This document shows, one piece after another, positions 25,150 through 34,075 of a DNA stretch of 48,187 nucleotides. Source of the DNA: an uncultured Kiritimatiellota bacterium (GTDB taxonomy: Bacteria; Verrucomicrobiota; Kiritimatiellia; RFP12; UBA1067); contig CAKULV010000023.1 in the NCBI GenBank assembly GCA_934667425.1, forward strand, positions 1 through 48,187. The letters run 5' to 3'. The position numbers were made by a program, and so were the translations under genes. Below the pieces are notes generated by a model. That model was not told the DNA's origin, made no database searches, and was given only the letters and a program-made list of their open reading frames with translations. How positions within the stretch are numbered: the first letter of the stretch is position 1; every line of letters starts with the position of its first letter.

Positions 25150-25548
25150 ATGACAATCAAGCAGATCAGCATATTCCTCGAAAACAAGCCTGGGCAGCTC
25201 GCAGGCATCTGCCGAGCGCTCGCGCAGGCCGGAATAAACATCGCCACGCTCTCGCTGGCCGATACGTCCGAATTCGGCATCGTGCGCATGATCGTTGACG
25301 ACCACGTAAGGGGTTGCGAGGTCCTCTCCAAGGCCGGATATGCGGTGCGCGAGACAGAGGTGGTAATGGCCACGGTTCCCGACCGTCCGGGAGGCATGGC
25401 CGAGCTAACGGAAAAACTCGACAAGGCTGGAGTTGACATAGAATACTCCTATGCCTATGCGCTCGGAACGGGCGAAAAGGCCGTACTCGTGTTCAAGTTC
25501 AACGACAACGCCAAGGCCGAAGCGGCCTTGTCTACCCACGCCAAATGA
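25150..25548 (+). CDS. Tandem ACT-domain protein
   Basis: 132 residues made of two ACT domains: residues 1-66 (I-S-I-F-L-E-N-K-P-G-Q-L-A-G-I) and 67-132 (M-A-T-V-P-D-R-P-G-G-M-A-E-L). ACT domains bind amino acids at dimer interfaces and regulate partner enzymes. The start lies eight bases after the ligase stop, behind AGGAG, so both are made from one message. This ligase-ACT pair is a recurrent arrangement and suggests allosteric control by an aromatic or branched-chain amino acid. It has no catalytic domain. Confidence 0.92.
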   Translation: MTIKQISIFLENKPGQLAGICRALAQAGINIATLSLADTSEFGIVRMIVDDHVRGCEVLSKAGYAVRETEVVMATVPDRPGGMAELTEKLDKAGVDIEYSYAYALGTGEKAVLVFKFNDNAKAEAALSTHAK

Positions 25549-25601
25549 TTCGCCATGCCAGCAGAGAAAGCCTGTCTGGCAGAAGGTCACGCTCCGTGGA
25601 A

Positions 25602-27950
25602 TCAGCCGTTGGATGCAGCGGCTGAGCTTTTCTCCGTCTGATACGGTGCGCCCGCACCGAGATTTTCAGGGTACTCCCTTGCCTTATTCTCATCCCCAAG
25701 CGCACGCCACGCATCAGCCCAAATCGCATGCGCATCATCGCCGAATTCAGACGGAAGGATGCTGACGGTCGCGAGGAAATCGACGCAGTCGCGATTCCGG
25801 CCCGCGAGTTGCAACGCCCGGGCATACGGCAGCTCCAGGGCATTTTTCCGCGGATAGCGCTTCAGGTACCGGGCACCGGCCTCTACGGCATCCTCGGGGC
25901 GGCCAAGGCGCATCAGCTCGCGCATCAGGTCACGCCCAACGCGCCAGTCTCCGCCCAACGACTCCGCGCGACTGAGATCCGCTACGGAATCCCTTGAGTT
26001 GCGGGCGCGGTAGGCATAGAACACCCACTCGTCAGGCGCCGTTCCGCATTTCTCCAGACGTTCGCGCGCGCGCTCGTCTTCGCCGAAGTACGATTCCAGC
26101 ACGGCCAGGTAATACGCCGCCTTCCAGTTGCCTGGGCAGGCCCGCACGGCACTTTCAAGCGGAGCCCTCTCCTCGCGGCGAAACGGGAACACGCCGGAAA
26201 TCGGTTTAGCGAGCGCCGCCACCCGCAAGGCGCACGCCTCTTCTCGACGGTCGGTGATGTCCAGCAAATGGGCGCGGCGCAAGTCGCAGATCGGCGAATC
26301 AGACTTCGCCAGTTGCGCAAGCGCCTCTTCAATGCGCCCCGACTCCTCATAGGGCGTCGCCCGTTCAGCCGCCGTTTCGCCGGGGAACTCGCACCTGCTC
26401 TCGCCGCAATCCACGAATCCCTGCGGAGTCGGTTCTACAATGCCGTCAGCACGACCTGACAGCGTCTGCGCCGCCTTACGGTAGAGGGGCGAGAATGCGG
26501 CCATGCCCAGCCGCTCCTTCGCCGTCGTCCGTTCTCCCAGCACGAGCGCGGCATAGCCATCAAGATAGTTCGCCTTCGGATCGTAGGTGTCAATCGACAA
26601 TGCCTTTTCACATAGGCGTCGCGTCTCCGCGTAGCGACCCCGGCGGAACTCAAGCGCGGCCTTCTCCGTCAGCGCGGGCAGGAAGCAAGGCTCCTTCTTG
26701 ATGGCAATGTCCAGTTCGGCATGGCCCTTTCTGTCCTGCCGCTCGCGCAGGAACTGCTGCCCGCGCACATAATGCCCATATGCCGTCGTCCAGTCGAAGT
26801 CCTTGGGCGCAAGCGTCGGACGCGCAACACGGTCTTCAGGCTTTGAAAGGCTCTCCATCGCGTCCCGCGAGCGAACGACGCGCCACTTCTCGACAAACCG
26901 ATCCGTGCAACCCGGCGCGAAAGTCGCATGCTTGAATGGCGTTTCCACCGTCCGGTTGCGTGGCTGGTTGAAGCATCTACCGGACTGCAGCTCGACATAT
27001 TGTCCGTCCGAATCCGTCAGCAGGTCCTCCCAGATTGCGCCTTCTCGCGCCTGCGACCAGATCCACACCTTGCGGCCGAACTTCTCGCCGAGGCGATTCT
27101 CGTGCAGGAGGCCGACATTCCACGACGGATACCATACCCCGAAATAGCGGGAATCTCCATTGACGACGTGATAGCTCTTGTTGTGACCGAAAGCATTCTC
27201 CGCATACTTCGAGAGGTCATGCCCCGCCGCATCGCGCGGCCATGGATGGGCATCGCCCTCGTGTCCGATCCACTCCGTTCCCGGGAAGAAGAACCAGGCA
27301 TCTTCGGTCACCGGGAACGCCGCCGTCATCCATTGATAATATGGCGCCGGCAGATAGGAGGCGTTGTGCCATATGACGGAAGTCGTGAAGAAGTCGTCGC
27401 CAGGAGCCAGACGAACCTCGACCTGCCATTCTGTACGGCAGATCAGCTCCCGCATTCGGACGAAATACGAGGCAGAGCCGTCGGCATTCTCTCTCGTCGT
27501 CCAATCGACCGGCGTGGCCGTGACTGGCGAGTGTCCGATGATGCCGAAGTTCATTTCTATGCCGCCTGAAGTCCAAGCGCCACGCTGGGCGATGTTGCGA
27601 AACTTGACGACGTGGTTGAAGTAGACGATATTGCGCCCGGACTGCTTGTCCTTCACGCCCCAGATGCGTCCACCGACCTGCGGTAGAATGGTGACAAGCA
27701 GCTGGTCGCTTTCCAGCTCGACGACAGTCCATTCCACCATATCGGACGTGGCCGCGCAATCGTCGAATCTCGGATACGGATAGCGCGTCGTTTCCGTACA
27801 GGGAATCGGGTCAGGGTCTGAAAACGGATATGTGCGGAAAGCGCGTCTCCCGACCGTGCATTTCACGGCGGGATGGGAATCCGTCCCAAAAGCGGATCCC
27901 GCCGCAACCGCCAGCGCAATCCTCACGAACCATACCCCAAGGCGTCCCAT
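25602..27950 (-). CDS. Secreted DUF5107-type protein with TPR repeats
   Basis: 782 residues from the ATG at 27950, seven bases after GGAG; an in-frame GTG two codons upstream is too close to that site. A signal peptide of about 20 residues precedes a 300-residue beta-sandwich domain resembling aldose-epimerase-like DUF5107 (G-G-R-I-W-G-V-K-D, G-G-I-E-M-N-F-G-I-I-G-H-S, W-M-T-A-A-F). The remaining 430 residues are helical TPR-like repeats (for example A-L-E-F-R-R-G-R-Y-A-E-T-R-R-L). In Bacteroidota and PVC genomes this architecture is linked to carbohydrate processing, but its activity is not established. It sits downstream of rnfD where rnfG would normally be, separated by 70 bases. Confidence 0.8.
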   Translation of the reverse strand: MGRLGVWFVRIALAVAAGSAFGTDSHPAVKCTVGRRAFRTYPFSDPDPIPCTETTRYPYPRFDDCAATSDMVEWTVVELESDQLLVTILPQVGGRIWGVKDKQSGRNIVYFNHVVKFRNIAQRGAWTSGGIEMNFGIIGHSPVTATPVDWTTRENADGSASYFVRMRELICRTEWQVEVRLAPGDDFFTTSVIWHNASYLPAPYYQWMTAAFPVTEDAWFFFPGTEWIGHEGDAHPWPRDAAGHDLSKYAENAFGHNKSYHVVNGDSRYFGVWYPSWNVGLLHENRLGEKFGRKVWIWSQAREGAIWEDLLTDSDGQYVELQSGRCFNQPRNRTVETPFKHATFAPGCTDRFVEKWRVVRSRDAMESLSKPEDRVARPTLAPKDFDWTTAYGHYVRGQQFLRERQDRKGHAELDIAIKKEPCFLPALTEKAALEFRRGRYAETRRLCEKALSIDTYDPKANYLDGYAALVLGERTTAKERLGMAAFSPLYRKAAQTLSGRADGIVEPTPQGFVDCGESRCEFPGETAAERATPYEESGRIEEALAQLAKSDSPICDLRRAHLLDITDRREEACALRVAALAKPISGVFPFRREERAPLESAVRACPGNWKAAYYLAVLESYFGEDERARERLEKCGTAPDEWVFYAYRARNSRDSVADLSRAESLGGDWRVGRDLMRELMRLGRPEDAVEAGARYLKRYPRKNALELPYARALQLAGRNRDCVDFLATVSILPSEFGDDAHAIWADAWRALGDENKAREYPENLGAGAPYQTEKSSAAASNG

Positions 27951-28020
27951 GGTCACTCTCCTTTTCTCACGAACAGCGCGTCAGCGCCCGACCTTTGCAA
28001 GCAATGGCACATTCAGGCTT

Positions 28021-29010
28021 TCAAGTCCCAATGCGCCTATCCACACCGAACGGCTTCGGCTGGGTAAAGCGGTTGATTAGCGGCGTGATGGCGTTCATTA
28101 TCAATATGGCGAAGGAAACGCCCTCCGGATATCCTCCACCCGAGCGAATGCACATCGTGAGCAAGCCGCACCCGATGCCGAATGCGATCTTTCCCTTGGC
28201 GGTTATGGGCGACGTCACATAATCCGTGGCCATGAAGCACGCGCCGAGTATCGCACCGCCGGATAGCACATGGAAGATCGGAGGGACGCCGCCCTTGCAC
28301 AGCGCAAAGAGGAACATCGTCGCAAGGAACGATACCGGGATGTGCCACGTGATCACCCGGCGGATGATGAGATATGCCGCACCGGCAAGCAAGGCAATGG
28401 CGCACGTCTCGCCTATGCATCCGCCGATGTTGCCGAAGAGCAAGTCCCTGAGGGCAGACAACTGCGCAACATCCCCCTTCTTGATGAGCGCAAGCGGCGT
28501 CGCGCACGTCATTGCATCAACCGATGTCGCCCCGGTACTGGCTGACGCATTCCAACCGTTCGGAAAACTCCACGTCGTCATGGCGCCTGTGAACGAAATG
28601 AGCATGAACGCACGGGCGGCAAGCGCAGGGTTGAACGGATTGTAGCCGAGTCCTCCAAAAGCCTGCTTGGCTATCGCAATGGCGAATACGCTGCCAACCG
28701 CCGCCATCCACAAAGGCAGGTCTGGCGGAAGGTTAAGCGCGAGAAGAAGCCCTGTCAAGACGGCGGAGAGATCTCCGATGGAGTTATCCCGCTTCATCGC
28801 AAGACGGCACACCGCCTCGGTGACGACTGTCGCCGCAATGCACGTGGCCATCAGCCAAACGGCCCTAATGCCAAAGAACCACACGGCGCATGCCGAAGCC
28901 GGCATGAGCGCAATGATCACATCGCGCATGATCGAATGCACGCTCGTCTTCGAGTGCGCATGCGGCGAAGAACTCAAGATGTAGTGTTCAGAAGTCTCTT
29001 TTGGCTTCAT
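28021..29010 (-). CDS. rnfD: Rnf complex membrane subunit RnfD
   Basis: 329 residues with about nine hydrophobic segments. RnfD is a covalently flavinylated membrane subunit of the ferredoxin:NAD+ oxidoreductase that pumps Na+ or H+. Typical features: the N-terminal S-S-S-P-H-A-H segment, L-T-G-L-L-L-A-L-N-L-P-P-D-L-P-L-W, F-G-G-L-G-Y-N-P-F-N-P-A-L, and D-A-M-T-C-A-T-P-L, the probable FMN attachment region (Thr of C-A-T-P-L). The C-terminal half has G-A-C-F-M-A-T-D-Y-V-T-S-P and G-G-Y-P-E-G-V-S-F-A-I-L. It follows rnfC with a 60-base gap. Its codon use is less GC-rich than that of rnfC. The next genes expected, rnfG and rnfE, are missing here. Confidence 0.95.
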   Translation of the reverse strand: MKPKETSEHYILSSSPHAHSKTSVHSIMRDVIIALMPASACAVWFFGIRAVWLMATCIAATVVTEAVCRLAMKRDNSIGDLSAVLTGLLLALNLPPDLPLWMAAVGSVFAIAIAKQAFGGLGYNPFNPALAARAFMLISFTGAMTTWSFPNGWNASASTGATSVDAMTCATPLALIKKGDVAQLSALRDLLFGNIGGCIGETCAIALLAGAAYLIIRRVITWHIPVSFLATMFLFALCKGGVPPIFHVLSGGAILGACFMATDYVTSPITAKGKIAFGIGCGLLTMCIRSGGGYPEGVSFAILIMNAITPLINRFTQPKPFGVDRRIGT

Positions 29011-29070
29011 TTTTATTACCCTTTACCCTAAAACCCACTTACCTCACAAATAAATCCCGTTTTATCTGCG

Positions 29071-30468
29071 TCAGCCCTTCGCCGCCGCAGCCGCAGCGGC
29101 AGCCTTCTCGGCGGCGAGGCGCGCTCGGATCGAGGCCTTCGCCCGGCGGCAGGACTGCGTGATCGGACGATACGCCGGACAGCCGAACGTGCACGCGCCG
29201 CACTCGATGCAGCTCATCACGTGCGCCGCCTCGGCGGACGCGATGTCGTCCGCCTCGACGGCTTTCGCGATCTCGGCCGCGTTGAGGTTCATCGGACACG
29301 CCCGCACGCAGCGTCCGCAGTTGATGCACGCCTGCGACGAGTACTGGAAGACGCGACGTTTCGAGAGGAGCAGAAGCCCCGACGTCGTCTTCGTCGTCGC
29401 GATCTCCAGGCTCGGCACGGCGAAGCCCATCATCGTGCCGCCCGAGATCACCTTCGCGGGCGGCTCCGTCTCGCCGCCGCAGAACGCGACGAGGTCGGCG
29501 TACTTCGTGCCGAGCGGCGCCTCGACGTTCTTCGGCTCGCGGACCGCGTCGCCGGAGACGGTCGTCACGCGCGAGAGGAGGATCTGCCCCCTCTCGACGG
29601 CATCCGCCACGGCCGCCACCGTGCCGACGTTCTCGACGACGCAGCCGACATCGATCGGCAGCGCGGGCGGCTCGGGCACGACGCGCCCGACCGTCGCGTA
29701 GATCTGGTGCTTCTCGGAGCCCTGCGGATAGAGGACCGGCAGGACGACGATCTCGACGTTGCCGTCGATGTCCGCAAACGCCCTCTCCAGCGCGGCGATA
29801 GCCTCGGGCTTGTTCGCCTCGACGGCGATGCGCACCGCGCAGCCGCCGAGAATCTTGCGCAGGATCTCGACGCCCAGGCGCACGCGGTCCGCGCGCTCGA
29901 GCATGAGCCGGAAGTCGGCGCAGAGATACGGCTCGCATTCCGCGCCGTTGACGACAAGGTACTCGCAGCGCTTGCCCGGCGGCGGATTCAGCTTCACGGA
30001 CGTCGGGAAGCCCGCGCCGCCCATGCCGCAGACGCCCGCGTCGTTGACGCGCGCGAGCAGCTCCTCGCGGCTCGCCGTCCGCCAGTCGAGGGGGGGGAGG
30101 TTTAAGGTATCAGGCTTTAGGCTTGGCGCCGGCTCATCCGGTGCAGGGGCGGTTGTGTCGAGGATGACGGCCGGGGCCTTGCCGCCAGCCGGACCGAGGC
30201 GCGGCTCGACCGCCTTGACGAGCCCGCTCGCGCTCGCGTAGACGGGCACGGAGATGAACCCGTTGCGCTCGCCGAGGAGCTGGCCCTTCACGACATAGTC
30301 GCCCGCCTTCACGACGCATTTCGCCGGCGCGCCGAGGTGCTGGCTCATCGAGATGACGAGTTCGGGCGGACACGGCATCGCCTCGATCGCCTTGCCGCGC
30401 GCGAGTTCCTTGTTGTAGTCGGGGTGAACGCCACCCTTGAACCTGAATGCACTTTTAACCGTTTTCAT
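29071..30468 (-). CDS. rnfC: Rnf complex soluble subunit RnfC (NADH/FMN and Fe-S)
   Basis: 465 residues. RnfC is the peripheral subunit that reacts with NAD(H). It has an N-terminal barrel-sandwich (F-K-G-G-V-H-P), G-M-G-G-A-G-F-P-T-S-V-K-L of the FMN/NADH domain (about residue 155), a SLBB region, and two [4Fe-4S] motifs, C-I-N-C-G-R-C-V-R-A-C-P and C-I-E-C-G-A-C-T-F-G-C-P, near residues 380 and 420. The C-terminus ends in an Ala-rich tail, common in long RnfC. AGAAAGGA precedes the ATG. It lies 73 bases after the HipA-like gene instead of directly after rnfB. GC content is high throughout, similar to rnfB. Confidence 0.95.
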   Translation of the reverse strand: MKTVKSAFRFKGGVHPDYNKELARGKAIEAMPCPPELVISMSQHLGAPAKCVVKAGDYVVKGQLLGERNGFISVPVYASASGLVKAVEPRLGPAGGKAPAVILDTTAPAPDEPAPSLKPDTLNLPPLDWRTASREELLARVNDAGVCGMGGAGFPTSVKLNPPPGKRCEYLVVNGAECEPYLCADFRLMLERADRVRLGVEILRKILGGCAVRIAVEANKPEAIAALERAFADIDGNVEIVVLPVLYPQGSEKHQIYATVGRVVPEPPALPIDVGCVVENVGTVAAVADAVERGQILLSRVTTVSGDAVREPKNVEAPLGTKYADLVAFCGGETEPPAKVISGGTMMGFAVPSLEIATTKTTSGLLLLSKRRVFQYSSQACINCGRCVRACPMNLNAAEIAKAVEADDIASAEAAHVMSCIECGACTFGCPAYRPITQSCRRAKASIRARLAAEKAAAAAAAAKG

Positions 30469-30495
30469 ATCGTCCTTTCTCGCCTCGCGAGTCTC

Positions 30496-30509
30496 TCGCC
30501 GCTCCGCGC
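30496..30509. repeat. Direct repeat, left border of the R-M/HipA cassette
   Basis: TCGCCGCTCCGCGC, followed after two bases by CAATG. The identical 14-mer is at 34076-34089, followed after one base by CAATG. The two copies flank the three inserted genes between rnfC and rnfB. Confidence 0.6.
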
Positions 30510-30541
30510 GGCAATGACAGGAAACGTCAGGCGTTTTCGAT

Positions 30542-31939
30542 TCATCTCCTCATTCCTCCCCCTGTGGCGGACGGCAGCACTTTCCAGCACGTGATGCGCC
30601 CCGTGCCCTCTCGCCGAAGCCGTCCTATCCTCTTGAGTTCCGCAACCTGTCGCTGAATCGTCCGAGGCGAAACGCCGTGAATCTGCGCGAGTTCATCTTG
30701 CGAGACATAAGGATCTGCCTCAATGTCCATCAAGATTCCCTGAACAAGGCCGCAATTGTCAGCAGACGAATGTTCCGTAAGCGGCTCATCGCCATTTTTC
30801 CCGCCTAACAACAGGAATCTATCGGCATCTGCGCCAAATTCAACAATTTTATCGACCCTATCCTGTAGGAATTCCTCTAAAGCCTGCAAGCGGGAGGCCG
30901 AAAGATTGTAGTTTGGATGGCGTTTGAACCGAAAGCCCTTCAACTTCATGGCCGAAGCCTTCATGGCCGAAGTCACGCCGCCGGGGAAGGCCAGCCAAGG
31001 CATGTAAAGGCTCGGTCCGATCTTTGAAGCATACTTGCGCAAATCATCCCATTCGTGATTGCGAGGATCGGACGGGCGGTCGAGCGCCAAGGAGAAGAGA
31101 CCGTATCCATTGTCGAAGATTGGCGCCGGACCGATGACTTCGTTCGTCTCGTTGTCGATAAGGTATCCGAAATTCCCAAGATGCCGATCTGTGTTGCAGA
31201 TGAGGGCGTCAAAGAAGAACATCTCGGCAAACCGCGTGTCCGCCACGGCCTCGGCCTCCGACATGAGGCGTCCGGCCGGAATGAAGCCGACCTTCTCGCT
31301 CGTGAAGAGCGGGCATGTCGAGCAGAGCCGTCCCTTGAAATGCGCAAGCCCATAGGAAACGTGCGCATAGCCAAGCGCTTCGGCAATCTGCGCCGCATAG
31401 TATTCGGAATAGGGCTCGAAGCCGGCATTCGCGAAATGTTCGCTGCCGGACTTGTAGAGCACGATGCCCGCAGGCGTCCGGCGCCAGCACTTCGCGAGCA
31501 TGCCATTGGTCGAGAACTCCGGCGACGTCTCGGGAAATGCCGGCGTGCGCAAGCCCGCGCGGGCGCATCCCGTGAACGCCAAGACGGCCATCGCCTTTGA
31601 AAACGGGTTTTCGTAAAGGTTGGCCGACCGCCAGGAGGCGCGCGAGGCGTCCGCGCAAACCCAATGCACGTCATTGAGGGAGAGTCCCTTTGAGACCTCG
31701 ACGATCGACCGAACGCCATAGGAGACGCCAAGTTTCAGGAGCATTTCCTGAATGTAGTTACGGTGCTTCGGGACGATGCGGTGCTTGAGCCAACGCCACA
31801 GGCCCTCGTCTGTCGCCTGGCCATGCAGGTCAAGCGGCAGGAAGCGCGTCGCCCGCTCGTTCACCGAGACGATGCGAACGCCCTCCGGCTCGATCCACTC
31901 GAACCGCAAGACCTCCGTGTCTCGATGCTTCAGGATCAT
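30542..31939 (-). CDS. HipA-like serine/threonine kinase with C-terminal winged helix-turn-helix
   Basis: 465 residues from the ATG at 31939, one base after the methyltransferase stop and behind CGGAGCG. The N-terminal region holds L-S-L-N-D-V-H-W-V and L-Y-E-N-P-F-S (about residues 86-114), typical of a HipA-like family of gut bacteria. Kinase residues: Lys163 in L-Y-K-S-G-S (ATP), catalytic Asp251 in N-T-D-R-H-L-G-N, and Asp276 in P-I-F-D-N-G (metal, DFG-like). The last 60 residues form a winged helix (S-Q-D-E-L-A-Q-I-H-G-V-S-P-R-T-I-Q-R-Q-V) that could bind DNA. No HipB-like antitoxin is present. Classical HipA phosphorylates tRNA synthetases; the target here is unknown. The adjacent methyltransferase and endonuclease suggest control of, or backup for, restriction. 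Confidence 0.8.
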   Translation of the reverse strand: MILKHRDTEVLRFEWIEPEGVRIVSVNERATRFLPLDLHGQATDEGLWRWLKHRIVPKHRNYIQEMLLKLGVSYGVRSIVEVSKGLSLNDVHWVCADASRASWRSANLYENPFSKAMAVLAFTGCARAGLRTPAFPETSPEFSTNGMLAKCWRRTPAGIVLYKSGSEHFANAGFEPYSEYYAAQIAEALGYAHVSYGLAHFKGRLCSTCPLFTSEKVGFIPAGRLMSEAEAVADTRFAEMFFFDALICNTDRHLGNFGYLIDNETNEVIGPAPIFDNGYGLFSLALDRPSDPRNHEWDDLRKYASKIGPSLYMPWLAFPGGVTSAMKASAMKLKGFRFKRHPNYNLSASRLQALEEFLQDRVDKIVEFGADADRFLLLGGKNGDEPLTEHSSADNCGLVQGILMDIEADPYVSQDELAQIHGVSPRTIQRQVAELKRIGRLRREGTGRITCWKVLPSATGGGMRR

Positions 31940-31940
31940 T

Positions 31941-33134
31941 TTAGGCGCTCCGCTTCGCACGGGCGCGGTAGGCGCCGTTCTTCATGTTGTCATACTTCGT
32001 GTAGCGAATCGACCGTTCGATTTCATCGGAAATGTCAAGGTCGTTGGCGCGCGGGCACGTTTTCCATCCGCCGGACAGGTAATCCCCGAGCGTTCGCCCC
32101 AAGACCTCGCCGAAGACGGCGGGGACGGCATTCCCGACCTGCTGGTACTGGTCGGCGGTCGATCCCGCAAACTCCCATTCGGGCGGAAAGCCCTGCAAAC
32201 CCGCCACCTCGCGCAACGTGAGGCGGCGAAGCGTGCCGTCTTCAAGGCGAATCCAGTCCTGGCTCGACGACCCCGTCACGGTGCGGGCCGGCTTCGCCCG
32301 GTCGGCAATGAACGTCCCCTGCCGATATCCCCAATGACCGCCGGGGCGCGTGGCCTCCTTCACGCCCTTGCTCCTCAGTCCTTTTCCGTCCGGGATGTCA
32401 GAAAGAGCCGCGCGCAGCCTTTCCGTCGGCAGGATCCAGTGCGACGTGTCGTTGTCCGCATGCTCGGCAAGATAGTCGCCGAGAGTGACCCAGGGCTTGC
32501 GGCGTTCGGACGGGAGAAGCGAGTCGAAGGGATGCTCATCGTGCGTCGGCGCGGGGAATCCCGGCGCGGCCGCAATCGCCGAGCCAACGATGAAACAGCG
32601 GACGCGCCGCTGCGGCGAGCCGTAGTCGGCCGCGTTCAGAAGCTTTGCGCGGCAGCTGTAGCCCAGCTTCTGGAACATTCCAAGCAGCCCCTTGAGGACT
32701 TCGCCCGGCTCGTCTTTCGCGCCTTTCGCCGTGACAAGGCCACGGACGTTCTCAAAGAGAAAGACCTTCGGCTTGAGTTCCTTGAGAATCCGAAAGTACT
32801 CGTAGACCAGCGTGCCGCGCTCGTCGAAGATCGAGTTCTGCTTCCCGGCGCTCGAAAACGCCTGGCACGGCGGGCCGCCCACAAGGCAATCCACGGACTT
32901 TCGGCGGCCGAGGAGGTCTTTCGCCGTCATTTCGCGGATATCGCCCTCGATGACCCTCGCGTCCTGAAAATACGTCCGGCCCGCATCGGGAATCCGCACC
33001 CCTTTCGCCTTCATGTTCCGCACCGTCGCGCAATAGGACGGGTGGATCTCCAGTGTCGAGAGAACGTCGAAACCGGCCCTTTCGACGCCGATGTCAAGCC
33101 CTCCGGCTCCCGTGAAGATGCTGACGGCCGTCAT
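31941..33134 (-). CDS. DNA (cytosine-5) methyltransferase of a type II restriction-modification system
   Basis: 397 residues with all the main C5-methyltransferase motifs: I, F-T-G-A-G-G-L-D-I-G (7-16, SAM binding); IV, G-G-P-P-C-Q with catalytic Cys90; VI, E-N-V at 128-130; VIII, S-P-Q-R-R-V-R-C; IX, R-x-L-T-L-R-E-V-A-G-L-Q-G-F-P; X, Q-V-G-N-A-V-P. The variable region between VIII and IX would be the target recognition domain. It methylates the recognition site of the neighbouring endonuclease. It begins one base after the endonuclease stop (TGA-C-ATG), so the nuclease is translated first from the same message. The specificity is not deducible. Confidence 0.95.
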   Translation of the reverse strand: MTAVSIFTGAGGLDIGVERAGFDVLSTLEIHPSYCATVRNMKAKGVRIPDAGRTYFQDARVIEGDIREMTAKDLLGRRKSVDCLVGGPPCQAFSSAGKQNSIFDERGTLVYEYFRILKELKPKVFLFENVRGLVTAKGAKDEPGEVLKGLLGMFQKLGYSCRAKLLNAADYGSPQRRVRCFIVGSAIAAAPGFPAPTHDEHPFDSLLPSERRKPWVTLGDYLAEHADNDTSHWILPTERLRAALSDIPDGKGLRSKGVKEATRPGGHWGYRQGTFIADRAKPARTVTGSSSQDWIRLEDGTLRRLTLREVAGLQGFPPEWEFAGSTADQYQQVGNAVPAVFGEVLGRTLGDYLSGGWKTCPRANDLDISDEIERSIRYTKYDNMKNGAYRARAKRSA

Positions 33135-33135
33135 G

Positions 33136-34053
33136 TCAATGCGTCCTCAAAAAGGCGGAGAGCGAGTCGATGCCGTGTTCCCAGAAAACAAGCCCTCCTT
33201 CGTGCAGAAGCGACTCGTACTCCTTCTGCGGAACAAATCCCGAAAGGACGACGGCGCACACGATGCCGTCGCCGAACTGGCTTTTCCAGTCATCGAACTT
33301 CTCGCGACATTCCTTGACGCGCTTGAACGCGTCGATCCTCACGCCAATGGCCTTGGCCTCGATCAGCATCAACCGTCCGCTCGCCTTGAGGCGAACCACC
33401 AGGTCGGCCTTCTGGACGTTCCGGCCCTTGACGCGGCACTCCCGGCTGTACTGCCCGGCCAGCAGGTCGTCGGCAGACGTGACGATTCGCCGCGTCTGAA
33501 CCGAGGCATACCCGGCCTTGACGATGGCCTCCGCCGCCGTCGTCTCCTGAAGCTCCTTTCGCCAGTTGCGGAAGGCCGTCGCCGAGTTCTGATTGGCGAG
33601 GAGGGAACACGTCCACTTCTTTGCGTAGAGCTCCGCGAGGGCAAGATCTTTGCCCGCCAACGATTCCTGAAGCCAGAGGAATCGCTGCGAATCCAGCCAG
33701 TCGTTGACGAGGCGGCACAACGCGGGCGCGACCTTCTTCAGCTCGGCGAAGCGCGCGCCCCTGTCGATGATGTTCTCCTCGAATGGCGCCGTCGTGTCCA
33801 GGCCGACCAGCTGGCCAAGCTTCATCTGGCTCAGGACGGGCAGCATGCAATACCGAAGCACCTTGATGATGCGGCTGTCCTCCAAGACCATCGCAGGCGT
33901 CACGGGATTGCGAAACCCTCCTGTCTTCGCAAACGCGATGTCGTACAAGGGGTCGCACTGCGTCACGGAATCCGCATACATCCTGCGTGACATTTCAAAG
34001 AATATCCTTGTCTCGAACCGCTCGGCCTTCTTCAGCTCGTTCTCGATCTTCAT
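33136..34053 (-). CDS. Type II restriction endonuclease, XamI-like, PD-(D/E)XK
   Basis: 305 residues. The catalytic signature is Asp217 in K-A-D-L-V-V and Glu232-Ala-Lys234 in I-E-A-K, the D-(x)14-E-x-K of the PD-(D/E)XK fold. The C-terminal V-L-S-G-F-V and V-F-W-E-H-G-I-D-S-L, and an N-terminal helical domain with L-R-Y-C-M-L-P-V-L-S, resemble the XamI family (XamI itself cuts GTCGAC), a resemblance I recall and have not searched. It starts after an excellent AAGGAGGG. Association with the cytosine methyltransferase one base downstream makes it the nuclease partner. Recognition sequence unproven. Confidence 0.8.
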   Translation of the reverse strand: MKIENELKKAERFETRIFFEMSRRMYADSVTQCDPLYDIAFAKTGGFRNPVTPAMVLEDSRIIKVLRYCMLPVLSQMKLGQLVGLDTTAPFEENIIDRGARFAELKKVAPALCRLVNDWLDSQRFLWLQESLAGKDLALAELYAKKWTCSLLANQNSATAFRNWRKELQETTAAEAIVKAGYASVQTRRIVTSADDLLAGQYSRECRVKGRNVQKADLVVRLKASGRLMLIEAKAIGVRIDAFKRVKECREKFDDWKSQFGDGIVCAVVLSGFVPQKEYESLLHEGGLVFWEHGIDSLSAFLRTH

Positions 34054-34075
34054 GCGCCCTCCTTTCCCCTCTCTT

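Noticed and set aside
25549..25601. Small GCCAG/CTGGC stem between the convergent ACT and DUF5107 genes.
   Set aside because: Only five base pairs with a long loop and no T-tract; not a credible terminator.
29039..29938. A 299-codon minus-strand frame overlapping rnfC in another phase.
   Set aside because: Low-complexity Arg/Ala translation; rnfC has clear Fe-S motifs in its own frame.
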